Shown here: positions 6,266 through 6,748 of the stretch, one piece after another
Layout of the letters: every line of letters starts with the position of its first letter
How positions within the stretch are numbered: the stretch's first letter is position 1
NCBI GenBank assembly: GCA_046597185.1
Contig: JBKJLF010000422.1
Location: 1 to 6,748 of the forward strand
Direction: 5' to 3'
Length of the DNA stretch: 6,748 nucleotides
Source: CAMBDR01 sp046597185
GTDB taxonomy: Bacteria > Pseudomonadota > Gammaproteobacteria > Burkholderiales > Burkholderiaceae_D
Position numbers and translations under genes: made by a program
Notes under the pieces: generated by a model
What the model was told of the DNA's origin: nothing
What the model saw: the letters and a program-made list of their open reading frames with translations, nothing else
Database searches by the model: none

Positions 6266-6541
6266 ATGTTTAAAGACAATCTTGCCAGGAAGATCGTGCC
6301 AGATACCGATGTAAGACAGGAAACCCATACCTTGGTGATACCAGGGTGCAGTAGTTTGCATGAATTTTTGCAGCGCCATGTGCCTGTGCAACAACCGGTG
6401 CAAGGCATTCAGGATGACGAACGCAAGGAAGGGGAGGTTTTGGTGATTCGTGGATTTGATAATTTGCTGCATTACCTTGATTGGCTCGACGCGCAAGCTT
6501 GTCAAGCGACGGGCTATAACAGGGATCAAATGGAAGATTGA
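6266..6541 (+). CDS. Small acidic protein, unrecognised
   Basis: A 91-residue cytoplasmic protein that I do not recognise. It has no signal peptide or membrane helix. The N-terminal part is mixed and charged; residues 57-75 (EVLVIRGF then DNLLHYLDWLD) look like a beta strand followed by an amphipathic helix; the C-terminus is acidic. It has two cysteines, Cys28 and Cys79, and no zinc-finger pattern. GGAG at 6255-6258, seven bases before the ATG, is a good ribosome-binding site and supports this start. The first codons include the rare AGG, ATA and AGA, hinting at lower expression or a different origin. It lies 127 bp upstream of, and in the same direction as, a CobW-family gene, but the spacer carries a hairpin and a promoter candidate, so they need not form one operon. 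A longer minus-strand open frame covers the same bases but lacks comparable support. Confidence 0.7.
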   Translation: MFKDNLARKIVPDTDVRQETHTLVIPGCSSLHEFLQRHVPVQQPVQGIQDDERKEGEVLVIRGFDNLLHYLDWLDAQACQATGYNRDQMED

Positions 6542-6569
6542 GTGTTTCAGAATGGGGGGCTGAATGTGT

Positions 6570-6609
6570 CGGAAGTCGTCTGCTCGATTGCATTCGCAGA
6601 TGCCTTCCG
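6570..6609 (+). other. Strong hairpin between the 91-residue gene and the CobW-family gene
   Basis: CGGAAG (6570-6575) pairs with CTTCCG (6604-6609), then after one mismatch 6577-6583 pairs with 6596-6602 (seven pairs, one G-T). The loop is 12 bases. That makes 13 pairs in total. No T run follows, so it is not a classical terminator, though it could protect the upstream mRNA's 3' end or act as a weak terminator. It overlaps the proposed -35 of the next gene. Confidence 0.7.
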
Positions 6610-6616
6610 TTACAAT
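6588..6616 (+). promoter_or_regulatory. Candidate promoter of the CobW-family gene
   Basis: TTGCAT (6588-6593) and TACAAT (6611-6616) are spaced by 17 bases. The -10 matches five of six consensus bases; the -35 matches only its TTG. Transcription would start near 6623, inside the palindrome described next, leaving a leader of about 45 nucleotides. Confidence 0.5.
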
Positions 6617-6620
6617 CGAA

Positions 6621-6634
6621 GTTACAATTGTAGC
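6621..6634. promoter_or_regulatory. Near-palindrome GTTACAATTGTAGC, possible operator
   Basis: The site is a 14-bp inverted repeat with one mismatched pair; its central TACAATTGTA is perfect. Its left half repeats the GTTACAAT at 6609-6616, twelve bases away. It lies at the expected transcription start of a COG0523-family gene. That family is often under the zinc repressor Zur, so a Zur-type operator is one possibility, but the sequence is not a clear match to any Zur consensus I know. Confidence 0.35.
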
Positions 6635-6668
6635 GCGCCTTGTTTGAGGCGAATTCTGGAAGTAGCTC

Positions 6669-6748
6669 ATGACCCATCAAAAGTTACCGGTAACGGTATT
6701 GTCCGGCTTTTTAGGCGCAGGCAAAACAACTTTATTAAATCACATTTT
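6669..6748 (+). CDS. CobW/COG0523-family metallochaperone GTPase, 5' end only
   Basis: The first 26 codons of a G3E-family GTPase, cut by the right edge. After a short N-terminus and a beta strand (LPVTVLS) comes the P-loop GFLGAGKT (residues 13-20), followed by TLLNHI, the characteristic opening of CobW/ZigA/YeiR proteins. These use GTP hydrolysis to deliver a metal, often zinc or cobalt, to client proteins. GGAAG at 6658-6662, six bases before the ATG, supports the start. The family's metal-binding CxCC motif and C-terminal domain lie outside the window, so the subgroup and metal cannot be judged. Confidence 0.88.
   Translation, partial: MTHQKLPVTVLSGFLGAGKTTLLNHI

Noticed and set aside
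6164..6670. 168-residue open frame on the minus strand
   Set aside because: It overlaps the 91-residue gene, the promoter region and the start of the CobW-family gene, has no recognisable motif, and the plus-strand frame has a much better ribosome-binding site.

Overview
The window looks like chromosomal DNA of a Gram-negative proteobacterium, most likely a betaproteobacterium, possibly Burkholderiales; that placement is an inference from gene content and moderate GC and is not certain. Supporting signs are a bacterial FAN1-type nuclease paired with an iron-sulfur helicase, a Sec-exported small protein, and ordinary proteobacterial gene starts. I see no integrase, transposase, tRNA, rRNA or CRISPR array, so it reads as ordinary chromosome with two small unrecognised genes.

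Layout, left to right. Bases 1-67 are a tandem array of a 9-bp unit, cut by the window edge, followed at once by a rho-independent terminator (75-100) for a plus-strand gene lying to the left. A TATAAT hexamer just after the terminator may start transcription of a plus-strand gene for a DUF3667-type membrane protein (137-1273): a zinc ribbon, then one membrane helix, a long charged loop and about four more helices. It ends 2 bp from the end of a minus-strand gene for a 140-residue exported protein of unknown role (1276-1698).

The core of the window is a minus-strand two-gene operon. The first gene (4217-5959) encodes a FAN1-like structure-specific nuclease with a C-terminal VRR-NUC domain and all four expected catalytic residues. 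Its stop overlaps by 4 bp the start of the second gene (1764-4220), an 818-residue protein that joins an N-terminal Cas4/RecB-like PD-(D/E)XK nuclease domain to a DinG/XPD-type iron-sulfur helicase. Together they carry two different nuclease active sites and one DNA translocase, which fits a DNA repair machine, plausibly for interstrand crosslinks or branched DNA. The small exported-protein gene lies 65 bp downstream on the same strand and could be read through from this operon.

From 5960 to 6265 is a 306-bp divergent spacer with a likely promoter for the repair operon, a C/A-rich repeated leader in place of a Shine-Dalgarno sequence, and a small hairpin. To the right, on the plus strand, are an unrecognised 91-residue acidic protein with a good ribosome-binding site (6266-6541), a 127-bp spacer with a strong hairpin, a promoter candidate and a near-perfect palindrome that could be an operator, and the first 26 codons of a CobW/COG0523-family metallochaperone GTPase (6669 onward).

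A theme across the window is short, mostly frame-preserving tandem duplication (9-, 11- and 12-bp periods) in linkers and spacers, which suggests local replication slippage.
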